A DNA stretch of 64,000 bases from GWE2-40-63 sp041664345 (GCA_041664345.1 JBAYKX010000005.1:94010-158009); one strand, 5' to 3'. Positions 33,291 to 43,096 are shown, counted from the first letter of the stretch. The notes: a model not told the origin generated them from the sequence alone. Program-made: numbers and translations.

Positions 33291-35534
33291 CTAACTACTA
33301 GTTTCAAACGCCACATAAGCCATCACATACTTAATTTCAGCATAGGTAATGGTTTCGTCAACCAATTCCTTTATGGGCGAGAGCAGCACTGTATCCAGTT
33401 CCTGGGCAACTTTCAATATTTCGTTCAGCTTTTTGGTCGTTACCAATTCATTCACATCAAGCATGCCTTTACCAATGCATTCTGCCAAATGGCCTTCAAT
33501 GGTTCGGGGGCTCATGCCTCTTGCTGCTGCAGTATCATCAATCGATTTGTTTTTCAGGTATAGTTCCAATGATGCCAACCGGGTATCCACTTGTTCTCCT
33601 TTTGGTTTCTTTTCTTTTATAGAGGAAACTTTTGACTCATTATCCTGTTTAACAGGTCGTATAGCGGACGCCAATACTTGAACCATTTTTTTATCGAGTT
33701 CGGTGCGGTTAATTACCGATTGGCACAACGCTTCGGCTTTTGAAATGGTGAGCATCTGCCGGTAAAAAATCCCTTCAATCCATTGCAATTCGGTTAGGTA
33801 CTTTTTAATGTTTTTTTCCCTTTTAACCTGTTTTTGGTGCTCAATAACATTGGAAAGCAACTGGTTAAGCAAAGGCTGAAAATACTGCCGGGCCGCTCCT
33901 ACCCTTTCCAGCAAAGTATCCAATGCTTCGGGTTGTTGCGATTGCACCAGCCGCGAAATCTGCGATTGGAATTTATTGGCCACTTCAACCAACGGTTTTA
34001 CTTTGGCTTGCAGCGCAATAGCCCAGCTTAGGTATTTTTGCTTTGGCGATCGCACTTCGTCTTTGTCGTAACTGTCGATGTGTTCCTGCAAATCGTGAAC
34101 CATCCAACCAAAAGAATATGCCTGAATGACTTGCTTTTTCAGGTATTCCGATGAAGCCCGTTCAAATGATTCCTCCATTTGCATTTCATCTTTTTGCGAC
34201 TGGCTGTATTGGAGTAATGCCGGATCAACATCGGGGCCGTTCATATTGATGTGCCGGGTTAATACCAATCCTTTAAGGGAAGTTAACCTGGAGAGTGCAA
34301 CGTAAATCTGGCCAGGGGCAAATGCCTGCGAAATATCAATCATGGCCTTATCGAAAGTCAATCCCTGGCTTTTGTGCACCGTTATGGCCCAAGCCAGCTT
34401 AAGCGGATAATGGGTGAATTTACCAACAATGGTTTCGCTAATCTCGCGGGTTTCCTTATCGAGCGAGAACTTTTTATTCTCCCAAATATAAGGTTCCACC
34501 GCCGCCGATGGCGAGTTGTCGAGAAAGGAAACCACAATGTTTTCATTCGATATTTCTTCCACAATGCCTATCTTACCATTAAAATAGGCGCTGTTACCCG
34601 AATAATCGTTCTTGATGAACATTACCTGTGCTCCTTTTTTAAGCTCTAAAGTGTATTCCACTGGATAGGAATATTCGCTGAAATCGCCTTCCACCTTGGC
34701 TTTAAAGGCGAAACTTTTGCCGGGCAATTTTTCCAAAGCCTGTTTGTTGATGCTGTCGGCTTTGTAATTGTGGGTGGTTAAATAAATGTATCCGGGGTTA
34801 TCGATAGGATTGAAATTTGGACGGTATTGTTGGTTCAACAGTTCCACATCGGCCGGTGTAACCTCATTTATCCTGAAATGGTTTAAAAGGGTTATAAATT
34901 GCTGATCGGTTTGCCGATAAATGGTTCCCAATTCAATATACATGGGTTGGTTGCCCTTTAACGCCAATGCATTGAAAAAGTAAATAGTCGGGTAATACTT
35001 TTTAAGCATGTCCCATTCATCGTCTTTCACCACCGGTGGCAATTGCCACAAATCGCCGATAAACAAAATCTGCACCCCGCCAAAAGGCACGTTCCGGTTT
35101 CGCCGCACATAACGCAAAACTGAATCAATGGCATCGAGCAAATCGGCGCGCAACATGCTCACCTCGTCAATAATCAGCAGTTCCACCTCCTCAATCAACG
35201 CCTTTTTGGAGCCGTTCATGTGGAGGTTTTTAATTAAGCTGTTTGGTGTTGTCAGTTGGGTATTGATTTCCAGGTTGGAGTCGAAACGATTTTCGGGAAT
35301 AAAAGTCCCAAACGGCAGATGGAACAAGGAATGCAACGTAGAACCTCCGGCATTAATGGCCGCAATGCCCGTAGGTGCAGCAATGAGTGTTTTTTTATGG
35401 GTCGATTCCACAATGGCTTTCAACAAAGTGGTTTTCCCGGTTCCGGCTTTCCCGGTCAAAAAAACATGCTGATCGGTTGCATTGATGAAACGGTTGACGT
35501 ACTGGGCTGCTTTGTCTTCGTGAAAGGAATTCAT
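33291..35534 (-). CDS. Pif1/RecD-like DNA helicase with C-terminal helix-turn-helix
   Basis: The 747-residue protein has Walker A GKAGTGKTT (about 28-36), Walker B LLIIDEVSML (about 116-125), a RecD-like ISRETIVGKFTHYPLKLA stretch (residues here approximate), and WAITVHKSQGLTFDKAMID plus YVALSRLTSL, motifs V/VI of Pif1-type helicases. The last ~200 residues contain a helical region and a HTH-type end (MSPRTIEGHLAECIGKGML). This architecture is common in Bacteroidota. It unwinds DNA 5'-3' in repair or replication contexts. The C-terminal 'ETSS' is encoded at the edge of the repeat tract. Confidence 0.9.
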   Translation of the reverse strand: MNSFHEDKAAQYVNRFINATDQHVFLTGKAGTGKTTLLKAIVESTHKKTLIAAPTGIAAINAGGSTLHSLFHLPFGTFIPENRFDSNLEINTQLTTPNSLIKNLHMNGSKKALIEEVELLIIDEVSMLRADLLDAIDSVLRYVRRNRNVPFGGVQILFIGDLWQLPPVVKDDEWDMLKKYYPTIYFFNALALKGNQPMYIELGTIYRQTDQQFITLLNHFRINEVTPADVELLNQQYRPNFNPIDNPGYIYLTTHNYKADSINKQALEKLPGKSFAFKAKVEGDFSEYSYPVEYTLELKKGAQVMFIKNDYSGNSAYFNGKIGIVEEISNENIVVSFLDNSPSAAVEPYIWENKKFSLDKETREISETIVGKFTHYPLKLAWAITVHKSQGLTFDKAMIDISQAFAPGQIYVALSRLTSLKGLVLTRHINMNGPDVDPALLQYSQSQKDEMQMEESFERASSEYLKKQVIQAYSFGWMVHDLQEHIDSYDKDEVRSPKQKYLSWAIALQAKVKPLVEVANKFQSQISRLVQSQQPEALDTLLERVGAARQYFQPLLNQLLSNVIEHQKQVKREKNIKKYLTELQWIEGIFYRQMLTISKAEALCQSVINRTELDKKMVQVLASAIRPVKQDNESKVSSIKEKKPKGEQVDTRLASLELYLKNKSIDDTAAARGMSPRTIEGHLAECIGKGMLDVNELVTTKKLNEILKVAQELDTVLLSPIKELVDETITYAEIKYVMAYVAFETSS

Positions 35535-35626
35535 TACCTGTAGTATTGGGTTAAAAGGTTATTGCCGAAAGCCAAAAATAAACAATTTGGTTGGGTAATT
35601 ATGAGAAACAGTTCCCAAATATTTAA

Positions 35627-35634
35627 TAAATTTG
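35627..35634 (+). promoter_or_regulatory. -7 box of the lipoprotein gene at 35660
   Basis: TAAATTTG lies 26 bases before the ATG. A -33 element is not obvious. Confidence 0.4.
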
Positions 35635-35659
35635 TGATAATCAAAAAACACCTAACGAA

Positions 35660-36094
35660 ATGAAAAATCTACTCTTTTACTTGTATTTGTCATCATCCTT
35701 GATGTTGGTGGTTGCCTGTTCAAAAGAGAAAGAACCAATTACCGATGATACCCTTAAAGTAGGTCAAATTACCTTAAACGATACCCTTACAATTGGCTAC
35801 CAAACTACTTTGGTGGATGAGGCAAACCACCTTTCGTTAACCTTTGACTCGATGTTAAGCGAAAGCCGCTGTCCTATTGGAGTTGTATGTTTTTGGCAAG
35901 GGAATGTTGCGGTAAAACTCACCTTTAAAAAAGGAGATTTGGAGTACCCCTTCACCTTCGATTCTTATTTCAAACCCGAAACTACCGTTGGAGGGTATGA
36001 TTTCCATTTTTTGGATGCAACGCCTTATCCGGATATCAGTAAGTCGGTAGATGATTCAGTATATCAGGTGAAATTGTGGATGAGGAAAGATTAA
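35660..36094 (+). CDS. Small lipoprotein of unknown function
   Basis: The 144-residue protein has a lipoprotein signal (MKNLLFYLYLSSSLMLVVAC, lipobox Cys at 20). The mature part is beta-rich and contains SRCPIGVVCFWQGNVAVKLT, a 'CP.G..C.W.G' block that recurs in small Bacteroidota lipoproteins (recalled, not searched). The two cysteines could form a disulfide. No function is known. It is monocistronic between divergent and convergent neighbours. Confidence 0.75.
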   Translation: MKNLLFYLYLSSSLMLVVACSKEKEPITDDTLKVGQITLNDTLTIGYQTTLVDEANHLSLTFDSMLSESRCPIGVVCFWQGNVAVKLTFKKGDLEYPFTFDSYFKPETTVGGYDFHFLDATPYPDISKSVDDSVYQVKLWMRKD

Positions 36095-36165
36095 ATAAAC
36101 CTAAATTATACTTTTCTACTTTTCATTTTTTTAAGTACCACACTATGCAAGATAGAGAAGTGATT

Positions 36166-36522
36166 TCATCGAAGGTGAAAATACGGCAGCTGGGCACTAC
36201 AATAAAATGACTTTTTATAAATTAAAATTCTATTTTTATGAGGATTTTTAGTTGAATATTCTACATAAAACTCTTTCCCCATATCAGTTGTATCAAATTT
36301 TTTTCCCACACTAACTTCAGCTTTATAATCCAAATTATTAACTTGATAAATATAAGTTATACACATACCACTTTTACCACAAGGTTCATAACTAATTATT
36401 TTTCCAAGTGTTACCCCTCTGTTCAAATTTATTTCAATATTACCTATTAAATTAAAAATCAAAAATATCAATAGAATACTAAATAATCCTATCAATAAAT
36501 TAATAGTTTTATTTTTTTTCAT
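36166..36522 (-). CDS. Small single-pass membrane protein, unknown
   Basis: The 118-residue protein has a basic N-terminus and one helix (INLLIGLFSILLIFLIFNLI), then an extracytoplasmic domain with YEPCGKSGMCITYIYQVNNL and VGKKFDTTDMGKEFYVEYS. The latter resembles DUF3592-like extracellular domains, in which a 'V..Y....P' strand follows; this is weak. The two close cysteines may pair. Local base composition is more AT-rich than the flanking enzymes. Function unknown. Confidence 0.6.
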   Translation of the reverse strand: MKKNKTINLLIGLFSILLIFLIFNLIGNIEINLNRGVTLGKIISYEPCGKSGMCITYIYQVNNLDYKAEVSVGKKFDTTDMGKEFYVEYSTKNPHKNRILIYKKSFYCSAQLPYFHLR

Positions 36523-36776
36523 ATAAATCCCTTCTTCCTTTTATATCAGCTGCTCTCGAATATAACATAGTTGAAAAAAATTCCTAGTTACAATTCCAAT
36601 CGAGATACCCCATTGTTTTGTAAGTTGATTGGCGATGTTGAAATATTGTCGGTAAAATAATGTTCTACCTTTATTTTTTGAATCATCTTTCCAATGTGGC
36701 TTTTTCAAAGTTAAACTAATCTTTTAACCTAATATTCCAAATTGTAATTTCTTGTAATACTCCATTTAAACACCAT

Positions 36777-37919
36777 TCATTTTTTCAAACACCTCACCAA
36801 CCGCTCCATCCCTTCCTCAATTTGCATGGAAGCCAAGGAAATGCGGATGTAATTGGGAGCGCTAAATGCCTCGCCCGGAATTACTACCACTCCATCGGGT
36901 TGGCTGGCGGTTTCCAAACAAAACTGCTTTACGGGTTGGCTTAAGAGGTGACTGATTTTGGGAAAAAGGTAAAAGCTACCTGTAGGTTTTATGTATGGAA
37001 TGTGATTCTTGTCCAACAGGTTAATGGCCACATCCCGGTTTTGCCGGAGCACTGCATTGTATTTTTCAATGGTTTCTTTCGTTAACCCTTGCACAACCGG
37101 AATGGCCGCATATTGGTTAATGGTTGGCGGGCAACTGATAACCGTGGCATTATTTGAAGTAAATGCCTGTGCCAGTTTTTTGTTCCGGGTGATAATCCAA
37201 CCCACGCGCAACCCTGCGGCGGCAGCACTTTTCGAGATGCCATCGAGCACCAAGGTACGGTCGAAAAAGGCGGAAAAGCTGATGGCGGGCTCCCCTTCGT
37301 ACACCAACTGGCTGTATATTTCGTCGGAAATCAAATATCCGTGGGTCAGCTTGCGTTGAAGCACGGCAGCCAGATCTTGTTGCTCTTGAACGGAAAAAAC
37401 CCTTCCCGTGGGGTTGGCCGGAGAATTGATGATAACCATATCGTCGGGTAACAGCAAATTAGATAATGCAATCAAATCAATCCCAAAATTATCGGTTAAC
37501 TTATAGGTTGCCACTTGTAGACCAAAATCCTGGGGAATCTTGCGGTAAATGCCAAAGAATACTTCAGGTATCAAAATCCGTTTGGCACCAAGCTTGGTTA
37601 GGGTTTTTATAACTGCATACAGGGCGTTTTGCACGCCAATGGTTATTACCACATTTTCGGCTGAATAGTTATATCCGTCCACCAATTGCTGGTTTTGGGC
37701 AATTGCGGTGCGCAAAGCTGGCAAACCGGCATTGGCGGTATAGTTGACACCATCGGTTAGCAGGGAATTTTTAATGGCCTCAATAATCTGTCCATCCACC
37801 GGAAAATCTTTCAGTTCGCCCAAACCCAAACTAATGGCATTGGGGTGTTTGGCATTGTTCACCTGCCTGATAGCGGGAAGCGGGAAGTCGGTGTGGGCCA
37901 ATCGTTCATCGATGGACAT
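36777..37919 (-). CDS. PLP-dependent class I/II aminotransferase
   Basis: The 380-residue fold-type I enzyme has INSPANPTGRVFS, which contacts the PLP, and SDEIYSQLVYEG. The Schiff-base Lys is in LDGISKSAAAAGLRVGWII, and the C-terminal NYIRISLASMQ holds the substrate-binding Arg. It transfers amino groups between an amino acid and a keto acid; the donor specificity is not deducible. The gene starts next to a low-complexity tract. The N-terminal motif AISLGLGELKDFPVDGQI is typical of Asp/Tyr-type transaminases. Confidence 0.9.
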   Translation of the reverse strand: MSIDERLAHTDFPLPAIRQVNNAKHPNAISLGLGELKDFPVDGQIIEAIKNSLLTDGVNYTANAGLPALRTAIAQNQQLVDGYNYSAENVVITIGVQNALYAVIKTLTKLGAKRILIPEVFFGIYRKIPQDFGLQVATYKLTDNFGIDLIALSNLLLPDDMVIINSPANPTGRVFSVQEQQDLAAVLQRKLTHGYLISDEIYSQLVYEGEPAISFSAFFDRTLVLDGISKSAAAAGLRVGWIITRNKKLAQAFTSNNATVISCPPTINQYAAIPVVQGLTKETIEKYNAVLRQNRDVAINLLDKNHIPYIKPTGSFYLFPKISHLLSQPVKQFCLETASQPDGVVVIPGEAFSAPNYIRISLASMQIEEGMERLVRCLKK

Positions 37920-37943
37920 GGAATATGGAATTTGTAATTATTA

Positions 37944-38070
37944 TTTGACGTGAGATATGAGATGTGAGACCTAAGACGTGAGACAAGAGAATATGGAAAT
38001 TGGAAACTGCAATACCAAAGTATATACTTCTGGCTTCTGGCTTCCTGCTTCGGTCTTCTGGCTTCTATCT
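37944..38070. repeat. Low-complexity tract between aminotransferase and MaoC-like genes
   Basis: GTGAGATATGAGATGTGAGA words are followed by CTTCTGGCTTCTGGCTTCC and CTTCGGTCTTCTGGC units that run up to the stop of the minus-strand MaoC-like gene at 38072. The order parallels 30676 and 33146. Confidence 0.8.
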
Positions 38071-38071
38071 C

Positions 38072-38539
38072 CTACTTCTCGAAATGATATACAAACACCG
38101 TCTCTCCTTCAAAAGCTGGTTTTTTGCTTCCTTCAATTTCAAGCACCACGCCAATATTGGCTTTGGTAACTCCGCGCAAATCAACTACGTTTATAACGCT
38201 GGCTTTCAAACGTACGGCACTGTTCACCAATACCGCCTGATTAAACCTGAATTTTTCGATTCCATAGTTTACCTGCATTTTCAGGTTTTGTATGTCGATA
38301 ATCTGATCCCAAAGGTAAGGCAGCAACGACAAGGTTAAATATCCGTGGGCGATGGTGTTTTTGAAAGGCGATTCGGTCTTGGCCCGCTCCACATCCACAT
38401 GAATCCACTGGTGGTCGAGAGTGGCATCGGCAAATTTATTGATTTGTTCCTGAGTAATGGTATGGTATCCCGATACCCCTAACTCTTTTCCAATCTGGTT
38501 TTGAAGATCTTCAAAACATTTAATGACAACTTTACTCAT
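38072..38539 (-). CDS. MaoC-family (hotdog) dehydratase
   Basis: The 155-residue single hotdog domain contains ITQEQINKFADATLDHQWIH, the (R)-hydratase motif with catalytic Asp and His, followed by FKNTIAHGYLTLSLLPYLWD. Such proteins hydrate trans-2-enoyl-CoA to (R)-3-hydroxyacyl-CoA. The precise acyl substrate is unknown. It ends in the repeat tract. A TATCTTTG -7 box is 24 bases before the start. Confidence 0.92.
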   Translation of the reverse strand: MSKVVIKCFEDLQNQIGKELGVSGYHTITQEQINKFADATLDHQWIHVDVERAKTESPFKNTIAHGYLTLSLLPYLWDQIIDIQNLKMQVNYGIEKFRFNQAVLVNSAVRLKASVINVVDLRGVTKANIGVVLEIEGSKKPAFEGETVFVYHFEK

Positions 38540-38562
38540 ACTTTAAATTTTTCAGTTCGGAG

Positions 38563-38570
38563 CAAAGATA
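38563..38570 (-). promoter_or_regulatory. -7 box of the MaoC-like gene
   Basis: TATCTTTG on the minus strand, 24 bases upstream of the start codon. Confidence 0.5.
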
Positions 38571-38616
38571 GCATTTTGAGTTATTGCTGGTATCGGTATC
38601 TGCAATATGGGAATTA

Positions 38617-38648
38617 AAAAAACCGGACTTTAAGAAATCCGGTTTTTT
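38617..38648 (-). terminator. Rho-independent terminator after maeB
   Basis: AAAAAACCGGA and TCCGGTTTTTT form an 11-bp perfect stem, symmetric enough to work in both directions. It lies 16 bases past the maeB stop. Confidence 0.9.
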
Positions 38649-38664
38649 AGAATTTGATTAATAA

Positions 38665-40950
38665 TTACAATTTCAAAATTTCATCAGAATACGTTTGAGC
38701 TCCAATAGCGGTAATGGCCGCCATATTCACAATTTCGTGGATGGAAGCACCCATTTGTAATACATTAATTGGCTTCTTTATTCCCAACAAGATAGGCCCA
38801 ATAATTTCGGCATCGGTAATCTCCATCATCATTTTATAAGCAATGTTTCCGGAGCTTAAATTTGGGAAAATAATGGTATTTACATCTCTATTTCCAATTT
38901 TCGAGAAGGGGAATTTCTCCATACGCATCTGCTTATTAAAAGCATAATTGGCCTGCATTTCGCCATCAACAATCAATTCCGGGTATTCTTTGTGCAAGTA
39001 CGATACGGCATCTCTAACCTCTTGTGGACTTCCGGTGCGGGTTGAACCAAAATTTGAATAGGAAACCAATGCCACAACCGGTTCAATATTAAACTTTCGT
39101 ACTTCATTAACCGTAAGCAGTGTGGTATCAATTAATGTGCGGGTATTTGGAGTGTGGTTTATCGTAGTATCGGCAAAAAAGAAAGTTCCTTTTTTATTCA
39201 TTACCACATACATCCCGGCAGCATGGTTCAGTGAATTGTTAGTACCGCATATTTGCAAGGCGGGTTTAATGGTGTTGGAATATTTGGTGGAGAATCCGGC
39301 TAAAAAACCATCTGCATCGCCAGCTTCTACCATCATTACTCCAAAATAATCAATATTGCGCACCATTTGGCGGGCCTCGTCGAGGTTACTTCCTTTGCGT
39401 TGCCTTTTCTTGAAAAGTAGTTGGGCATAATGCTCTAAGCGTTCGGTTTCAATTAAATCGTTATAATCAATAATTGGAACTTCACAACCTAGTGCACAGT
39501 TTTCGCGAATGTTGGCTTCAATTTTTGCCCTATTTCCAATCAGAATTGGAGCTGCAATTTTTTGCTCCACTAACATTTGAACTGCTTTAATTACATTGTA
39601 ATTCTCAGCATCTGATATTACAATCCGCTTCAGTTGTTGTTTGGCTTTAGTATGAATCACATCGGTAAGCTTGTTGTAGATACCCATTTGCTTCATGAGC
39701 TTAATTCGGTATGCGTCCCAATCTTTAATGGGATCTTTGGCAATACCCGATTCCATGGCAGCTCTAGCAACAGCAGGCGCCACTTCGGTAATTAACCTGG
39801 GATCGAGCGGCTTTGGAATGATGTATTCACGGCCAAAGGTCAAATTTTTGCTGTTGTATGCAGCATTTACCTTTTCAGGTACATCTTGCTTGGCTAATGC
39901 GGCCAATGCATAAGTAGCGGCCTTTTTCATGGCTTCATTAATTTCGGTTGCCCTAACATCTAATGCTCCTCTGAAGATATAGGGGAACCCAAGTACATTA
40001 TTTATCTGGTTCGGATAATCAGACCTTCCGGTGGCCATAATAATATCCTTCCGGGCAGCCATTGCATCTTCGTAAGAAATTTCAGGCACTGGGTTAGCCA
40101 TAGCAAAAACTATAGGGTTATGAGCCATAGATTGTACCATTTGCTTACTCATGATGTTTCCTTTTGAAAGGCCTAAGAAAACGTCGGCACCAGCAATTAC
40201 CTGCTCTAAGGTTACCAATTCGGAATTTTGCGCAAATAACTTTTTTTCTTCATTCAAATCGGTTCGCTTTGCAGAAATCAGCCCCTTGGAATCAAGCATC
40301 CAAACATTTTTAAGATTAACACCCAACGAAACATAATAGCGCGCGCACATTACGCCTGCTGCACCCGCTCCATTTACCACTACTTTAACATTTTCAATTT
40401 TCTTATCGGCTAATTCCAGGGCATTCAATAAACCTGCACCGGAGATAATAGCAGTACCATGCTGGTCGTCGTGCATTACAGGAATGTTCAACTCTTTGAT
40501 TAACGTCTGCTCAATTTCAAAACATTCTGGCGATTTAATATCTTCTAAGTTAATACCTCCAAAAGTGGGAGAAATACCCTTAACTATTTCTATAAATTTT
40601 TTTGGGTCTTTTTCATTTACTTCAATGTCAAATACATCAACATCGGCAAAAATTTTAAACAAAAGAGCTTTTCCTTCCATTACCGGTTTACCGGCTAAGG
40701 CACCAATATCACCTAATCCTAATACCGCTGTACCATTACTGATAACCGCAACTAAATTGCGTTTGGCGGTATATCGGTAGGCATCTTCCGGGTTTTTCTC
40801 AATTTCCAAACAGGGTTCTGCAACTCCCGGTGTATATGCCAACGACAAATCATACTGAGTACTGTATGGTTTGGTTGGAACCACTTCAATTTTTCCAGGT
40901 TTACCTTGTTCGTGGTAACGCAGTGCTTCATCTTTAGTTATATTTGCCAT
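38665..40950 (-). CDS. maeB: NADP-dependent malic enzyme with phosphotransacetylase-like C-terminus
   Basis: The 761-residue protein has the usual MaeB architecture. The malic N-terminal domain has YTPGVAEPCLEI and GNRNxxAVISNGTAVLGLGD-like text (actual: NLVAVISNGTAVLGLGDIGA). A Rossmann domain has VVNGAGAAGVMCARYYVS. From about residue 430 a phosphate acetyl/butyryltransferase-like domain follows (IVISDAENYNVIKAV, then YSNFGSTRTGSP). It oxidatively decarboxylates malate to pyruvate, producing NADPH. The PTA-like part is usually regulatory and not a transacetylase. A TAACTTTG -7 box is at 40979. Confidence 0.95.
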   Translation of the reverse strand: MANITKDEALRYHEQGKPGKIEVVPTKPYSTQYDLSLAYTPGVAEPCLEIEKNPEDAYRYTAKRNLVAVISNGTAVLGLGDIGALAGKPVMEGKALLFKIFADVDVFDIEVNEKDPKKFIEIVKGISPTFGGINLEDIKSPECFEIEQTLIKELNIPVMHDDQHGTAIISGAGLLNALELADKKIENVKVVVNGAGAAGVMCARYYVSLGVNLKNVWMLDSKGLISAKRTDLNEEKKLFAQNSELVTLEQVIAGADVFLGLSKGNIMSKQMVQSMAHNPIVFAMANPVPEISYEDAMAARKDIIMATGRSDYPNQINNVLGFPYIFRGALDVRATEINEAMKKAATYALAALAKQDVPEKVNAAYNSKNLTFGREYIIPKPLDPRLITEVAPAVARAAMESGIAKDPIKDWDAYRIKLMKQMGIYNKLTDVIHTKAKQQLKRIVISDAENYNVIKAVQMLVEQKIAAPILIGNRAKIEANIRENCALGCEVPIIDYNDLIETERLEHYAQLLFKKRQRKGSNLDEARQMVRNIDYFGVMMVEAGDADGFLAGFSTKYSNTIKPALQICGTNNSLNHAAGMYVVMNKKGTFFFADTTINHTPNTRTLIDTTLLTVNEVRKFNIEPVVALVSYSNFGSTRTGSPQEVRDAVSYLHKEYPELIVDGEMQANYAFNKQMRMEKFPFSKIGNRDVNTIIFPNLSSGNIAYKMMMEITDAEIIGPILLGIKKPINVLQMGASIHEIVNMAAITAIGAQTYSDEILKL

Positions 40951-40978
40951 GATATATTTGTTTAATAAATTATTGATA

Positions 40979-40986
40979 CAAAGTTA
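40979..40986 (-). promoter_or_regulatory. -7 box of maeB
   Basis: TAACTTTG on the minus strand fits TAnnTTTG, 29 bases before the start. Confidence 0.5.
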
Positions 40987-41054
40987 CACCAGTTTAACTA
41001 AAGTAAATACTATTTAATAGCACTATTAATTAGCATTCTTTTTTTTTAAAGATG

Positions 41055-41084
41055 TTTGCAAAACAAATAATGCGTGTATTTTTG
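41055..41084 (+). promoter_or_regulatory. Promoter of the TMTC-like gene
   Basis: TTTG (41055-41058) and TATTTTTG (41077-41084) are 18 bases apart, a good match to the Bacteroidota consensus. The start codon is 60 bases downstream. Confidence 0.6.
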
Positions 41085-41143
41085 AAAAAAAACTACTACA
41101 ATGGAAAGTCAATATTGAACCTAATAATTGAAAAATAAAAAGT

Positions 41144-43015
41144 ATGAAAGATGGGTTGCGCAACTTTTTAAAGAATGAAAAGACATTTTTGCTTGGCATT
41201 TTAGTGATAACCAGTATTGTATATGCACCATCACTCCATTTTGTTTTTTATCCAAACCTCGATGACGCCCGTTTAATACTCAATAACTTTGTTGTTACCG
41301 AGTTTCCGGAACATGCTTCCCGTATTTTTACTGAATTTGTATATGGATTGTATCATCCAGCCACTACCCTTTCATTGATTACCGATTACCAATTATTTGG
41401 CACTAACCCTTTCGGATACCGGATTCACAATTTATTGCTTCACTTACTGAACATACTTTTGGTTTTTTATTTTGTAAAAAGCATTACCTCAAACAAAAAC
41501 ATTCAATTTTTTACCGCGCTTCTTTTCGCATTGCATCCCATGCATCTAGAATCGGTAATCTGGATTTCGGAACGGAAAGATGTTCTGTTTACCTTTTATT
41601 TATTGCTGTCGCTGATAACATACCAGAAACTGAAAACATCCAATCGTTGGATTTATAAAATATTGACTTTTGTATTTTTTATTTTATCGCTGCTCTCAAA
41701 AGCAACTGCAGTAGTTTTGCCTATTTTATTGGTTTTGCTGGATTATTTAACAGAAAAAAAGTTTGCCTGGAAATTCATTTGGCAAAAATGGTTCTATTTT
41801 TTAACCTCTCTGGTGTTTGGATTGGTAAACATTAAAGCACAAAACTCCATTGATTTTATTCAACCCATTTCATATAACTACCCCTTTTTACAACTCATTA
41901 CACTTCATGTTTATTCTTTTGTTTGGTATATCATCGAGCTATTTATCCCTATTGGATTGGCAGCAAAACATCTTTACCCACGGGTTATTGATGGCCAAAT
42001 TGAATGGAACTATTATTTTAGTTGGATTGGAATACTTTTTTTGGCAATGACAACCTACCGATTCCGAAGAAACAAACTTTTTTTAACTGGCATTTTGTTT
42101 TATACCGCATCTATAATATTATTAGTTAAAATTATTCCAACCGGCAACGATATTGTGTCGGAGCGATATTCCTATTTGCCTTATATCGGATTGGGAATAT
42201 CCTTAGGAGCGATTATAATACCGTGGCTCGAACAAAAAAAAGCCTACTTAATGCATTCCTTTTTCCTTTTGCTTGCGTTGGTATGGAGTGTTTTAACTTT
42301 TCAACAGTCGAAACACTGGGAAAACGAAACTGCCATTTGGAGCCGGGTAATTGAAACAGAACCAGAATTACCTTTAGCTTATTTCGAGAGGGGAAAGTCG
42401 TATCAGGATGCTAAAGAATTCAATAACGCCATTGCCGATTATAACCAAACTATTGAACTTTCACCCAATTTTTATGAAGCTTATATAAACCGCGGATTAA
42501 GCTACTATTTGAAACAAAACAATGAGCAAGCTCTTGCCGACTTTACTTTGGCAATAAAAATGGAACCTGAAAATGGATTGGCTTATTATCACCGGGGTAA
42601 CCTATATTTAAAACTGGAACAATACAATCAAGCAGTATCCGATTTTTCCGTGTGTAGTAATTTGGAATTTAAACAACCGGAGCTTTTTTATTACAAGGGC
42701 ATGGCTGAACAAAAAGCTGGAGCATTGGAAGAAAGCATTCAAAGCTTGGAGTATTTTTTAATACTTAAACCAAATCATACCCAAGCGGCTTATGCATTAG
42801 CCAATATTTTAGCCCGCACCCAAAAATACAATCAAGCAGTTATTTACTATAACCAAGTAATTAACGCTGAACCAACATTTGCCAATGCCTACTTAAACCG
42901 TGGGAATACCTTTCTATTCTTAAATGAAAAAGATAAAGCATGTGCCGATTGGCAGCAAGCGGAAAGCTTAAGAGCTGGATTGGCAAAGGAAATGCTAAAT
43001 AAATATTGCCCTTAA
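41144..43015 (+). CDS. TMTC-like membrane protein with C-terminal TPR repeats
   Basis: The 623-residue protein has an N-terminal GT-C-like membrane domain (about 1-390, roughly ten helices). It contains YPNLDDARLILNN, HNLLLHLLNILLVFYFV and ALHPMHLESVIWISERKDV, features of the TMTC/O-mannosyltransferase-like group. The last ~230 residues are TPR units (AYFERGKSYQDAKEFNNAIA, AYINRGLSYYLKQNNEQALA, AYYHRGNLYLKLEQYNQAVS). Eukaryotic TMTCs mannosylate cadherins; bacterial members have no known acceptor. It is monocistronic, from a promoter at 41055 to a terminator at 43047. Confidence 0.85.
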   Translation: MKDGLRNFLKNEKTFLLGILVITSIVYAPSLHFVFYPNLDDARLILNNFVVTEFPEHASRIFTEFVYGLYHPATTLSLITDYQLFGTNPFGYRIHNLLLHLLNILLVFYFVKSITSNKNIQFFTALLFALHPMHLESVIWISERKDVLFTFYLLLSLITYQKLKTSNRWIYKILTFVFFILSLLSKATAVVLPILLVLLDYLTEKKFAWKFIWQKWFYFLTSLVFGLVNIKAQNSIDFIQPISYNYPFLQLITLHVYSFVWYIIELFIPIGLAAKHLYPRVIDGQIEWNYYFSWIGILFLAMTTYRFRRNKLFLTGILFYTASIILLVKIIPTGNDIVSERYSYLPYIGLGISLGAIIIPWLEQKKAYLMHSFFLLLALVWSVLTFQQSKHWENETAIWSRVIETEPELPLAYFERGKSYQDAKEFNNAIADYNQTIELSPNFYEAYINRGLSYYLKQNNEQALADFTLAIKMEPENGLAYYHRGNLYLKLEQYNQAVSDFSVCSNLEFKQPELFYYKGMAEQKAGALEESIQSLEYFLILKPNHTQAAYALANILARTQKYNQAVIYYNQVINAEPTFANAYLNRGNTFLFLNEKDKACADWQQAESLRAGLAKEMLNKYCP

Positions 43016-43046
43016 TTTACAACCTTTTCCTTTTAAAGTAACATCA

Positions 43047-43078
43047 AAAAACCTCCAACTATAACGCCGGAGGTTTTT
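43047..43078. terminator. Bidirectional terminator between the TMTC-like gene and alaS
   Basis: AAAAACCTCC and GGAGGTTTTT form a 10-bp stem around a 12-base loop. It serves both convergent genes. Confidence 0.88.
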
Positions 43079-43096
43079 GGGTTTATTCTCTTTTGC

